From Mesobacillus subterraneus (GTDB lineage Bacteria; Bacillota; Bacilli; Bacillales; Cytobacillaceae): 64,000 bases of DNA. The position numbers and the translations under genes are program-made. Below the pieces are notes generated by a model. It made no database searches and had not been told where the DNA came from. It worked only from the letters and a program-made list of their open reading frames with translations. The number at the start of each line of letters is the position of its first letter. Within the stretch, counting starts at the first letter, position 1. Positions 62,749-64,000 of this stretch are shown here, in pieces. Location of the stretch: the NCBI RefSeq assembly GCF_020524355.2, contig NZ_CP129019.1, positions 248,001 through 312,000 of the forward strand. Direction: 5' to 3'.

Positions 62749-64000
62749 ATGGCTCTATATCAAGAATGGTCTTCCCACATAAGAAGCTATAACCGAAACG
62801 TGAAACTTACATTTTTAGCAAATATCCTGACCCAGGTTGACCTTGGGATCTTCATGGTCATATATAACTTTTACATACGCGAGCTGGGTCTCAATGAATT
62901 GGTTAACGGAAAAGTGATTTCGATGACTTCGCTTGCGACAGCTCTAATCCTTATTCCCGCAGGAATATTAAGCGACAAAGCTGGCAGGAAAAAGTTGATG
63001 TTGTATGGTGCATTATCGACAGGCTTAATCTTATTTGCCCGCAGCATGGTCGAAACCCAGGCACTGTTGGTTTTGTTCGCATTTGGAACAGGACTGGCGT
63101 CAGCTTTCATTCAAGTTTCGATTATTCCGTGGCTTGCGGAAAATTCCAAGCCTGAACAGAGAGTACACCTATTCAGTATACATTTCGCTGCGATGACTGC
63201 TGCTAACGTGGTGGGCAGTCTTTTAGGGGGAATTCTTACTGACTTATTTTCAATGGTCATTCCTGAATTGAAGAGTATAAGGTACACGTTGATCATTGGT
63301 TCAGGTTTGTTTTTAGCTGCTTTGATTCCAATTTTGAGGTTGAATGAAAATCGACCAGCTCGCATATCGGCTGGCGATACAAAAGAAAAAACTAAAGGTA
63401 TTCCCCACAAAGCAAGCTTCAAAATCATTCTGCTGTTTGCAGTTGCGCAATTGATGATTGGTTTTGGAGCTGGATTGGTCATTCCGTATTTAAACCTATA
63501 TTTTGCAGATCGGTTCATGGCTTCCAATTCATTGATTGGCTTGGTCATTTCATTAGGACAGGGAGCCACAGCTGTTGCGATGATCATCGGTCCATTGGTC
63601 GTTCGCAGACTTGGTGAAGTTAGAGCGGTAGTTGTATTGCAGATGCTGTCCCTGCCATTTTTGCTGCTGACAGCGTACACACAGAACTTTTGGCTTGCTG
63701 CTCTAGGATTTTTATTTCGTCAGGCACTTATGAACGCAGGTAATCCTATCCAGATGTCGCTAATGATGTCGAAGGTTGATGATTCCATGAAGGGTTTAGC
63801 CAACTCTGTGAATCAAATGGTGTTTAACCTCGGATGGGCGGTTATGGGGCCGGTATCGACTGGAATCGTCTTGAAATACGGTTCGTATTGGGGATATGCG
63901 ACTGTGTTTACGATTACTGCAGGTTTGTATTTAGTAGGTTCCACTTATTTCTTTTTGGTTTTCAAAACGATGGATAAGCCAAAATCCGGCATGATGAAGA
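62749..64000 (+). CDS. MFS transporter, partial at the right edge
   Basis: The window ends inside the frame, which is open for at least 417 codons. It encodes about 12 helices with the MFS loop 2-3 motif (GILSDKAGRKKLMLYGAL) and a charged middle loop (about 200-220). Drug or metabolite efflux is likely but the substrate cannot be predicted. GAGGAG precedes ATG 62749. The end of the gene lies outside the window. Confidence 0.85.
   Translation, partial: MALYQEWSSHIRSYNRNVKLTFLANILTQVDLGIFMVIYNFYIRELGLNELVNGKVISMTSLATALILIPAGILSDKAGRKKLMLYGALSTGLILFARSMVETQALLVLFAFGTGLASAFIQVSIIPWLAENSKPEQRVHLFSIHFAAMTAANVVGSLLGGILTDLFSMVIPELKSIRYTLIIGSGLFLAALIPILRLNENRPARISAGDTKEKTKGIPHKASFKIILLFAVAQLMIGFGAGLVIPYLNLYFADRFMASNSLIGLVISLGQGATAVAMIIGPLVVRRLGEVRAVVVLQMLSLPFLLLTAYTQNFWLAALGFLFRQALMNAGNPIQMSLMMSKVDDSMKGLANSVNQMVFNLGWAVMGPVSTGIVLKYGSYWGYATVFTITAGLYLVGSTYFFLVFKTMDKPKSGMMK

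Overview
The window is a 64 kb piece of chromosome from an endospore-forming member of the Bacillaceae. The evidence is secG-est-rnr-smpB-ssrA, a ger germination operon, cwlJ, CotF-type coat proteins, and the fadM/fadN-fadA-fadE-yusI-gcvH-yusG-yusF-yusE block, whose order matches Bacillus subtilis. GC content looks moderate (low forties). A Mesobacillus-like Bacillus fits the combination of tungsten and selenium features, but that placement is inference. There are no rRNA or tRNA genes and no complete IS element or prophage.

Layout. 1-282 is a hairpin repeat array. 283-5274 is the protein-export, RNA-decay and ribosome-rescue cluster. It ends in a tmRNA gene whose T-loop is interrupted by a 273-nt group I intron, with a decayed LAGLIDADG homing endonuclease on the opposite strand just outside it. 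5.9-14.4 kb holds a membrane protein, a chemoreceptor, a reduced FAD protein, a repeat protein, cwlJ and a MarR/MMPL efflux pair. 14.4-18.8 kb holds secreted or anchored alpha-glucan enzymes (GH66, frameshifted, and GH31). 19.3-21.4 kb holds a T-box-controlled brnQ and a 52-bp-period array. 21.5-27.7 kb is a tungsten aldehyde oxidoreductase module: LysR regulator, MoaD, a second small protein ending in Gly-Gly, AOR, a MoeB-type E1 enzyme and a GlcD-type flavoprotein. 28-36 kb is accessory: frameshifted YeiH and MASE3-PAS genes, a GlcNAc-type PTS transporter, small spore-type genes, an orphan histidine kinase and an SDR. 36.4-39.7 kb is a tungstate ABC transporter with its own HTH plus binding-domain regulator. 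Divergent from it is a HesB-like gene with an in-frame TGA and a bacterial SECIS-like hairpin, a probable selenoprotein. 40.4-46.7 kb holds uppP, a rodA-type gene and gerA-gerB-gerC. 46.9-52 kb is a Fur-controlled siderophore uptake system. 52.2-62.6 kb holds coat proteins, proline dehydrogenase, fatty-acid beta-oxidation (fadN broken twice), glycine cleavage H protein and small redox genes. An MFS transporter runs off the right edge.

How the genes fit together. Tungstate uptake (TupABC), pterin sulfur transfer (MoaD and its E1) and AOR form one tungsten-dependent aldehyde oxidation capacity spread over 18 kb. The GH66/GH31 pair and the PTS transporter serve carbohydrate use, and possible cre sites suggest CcpA control. 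The fad block has a near-consensus FadR operator.

Two cross-cutting patterns stand out. First, intergenic spaces hold several iterated short-repeat families. One has four arrays with a period close to 52 bp whose hairpin stems differ in sequence but keep pairing; another has two five-unit arrays of a 20-bp motif between convergent genes. Second, five genes carry frameshifts or in-frame stops, and two are short remnants. The frameshifts lie in or beside short G/C runs, so some may be base-calling errors and need confirmation.
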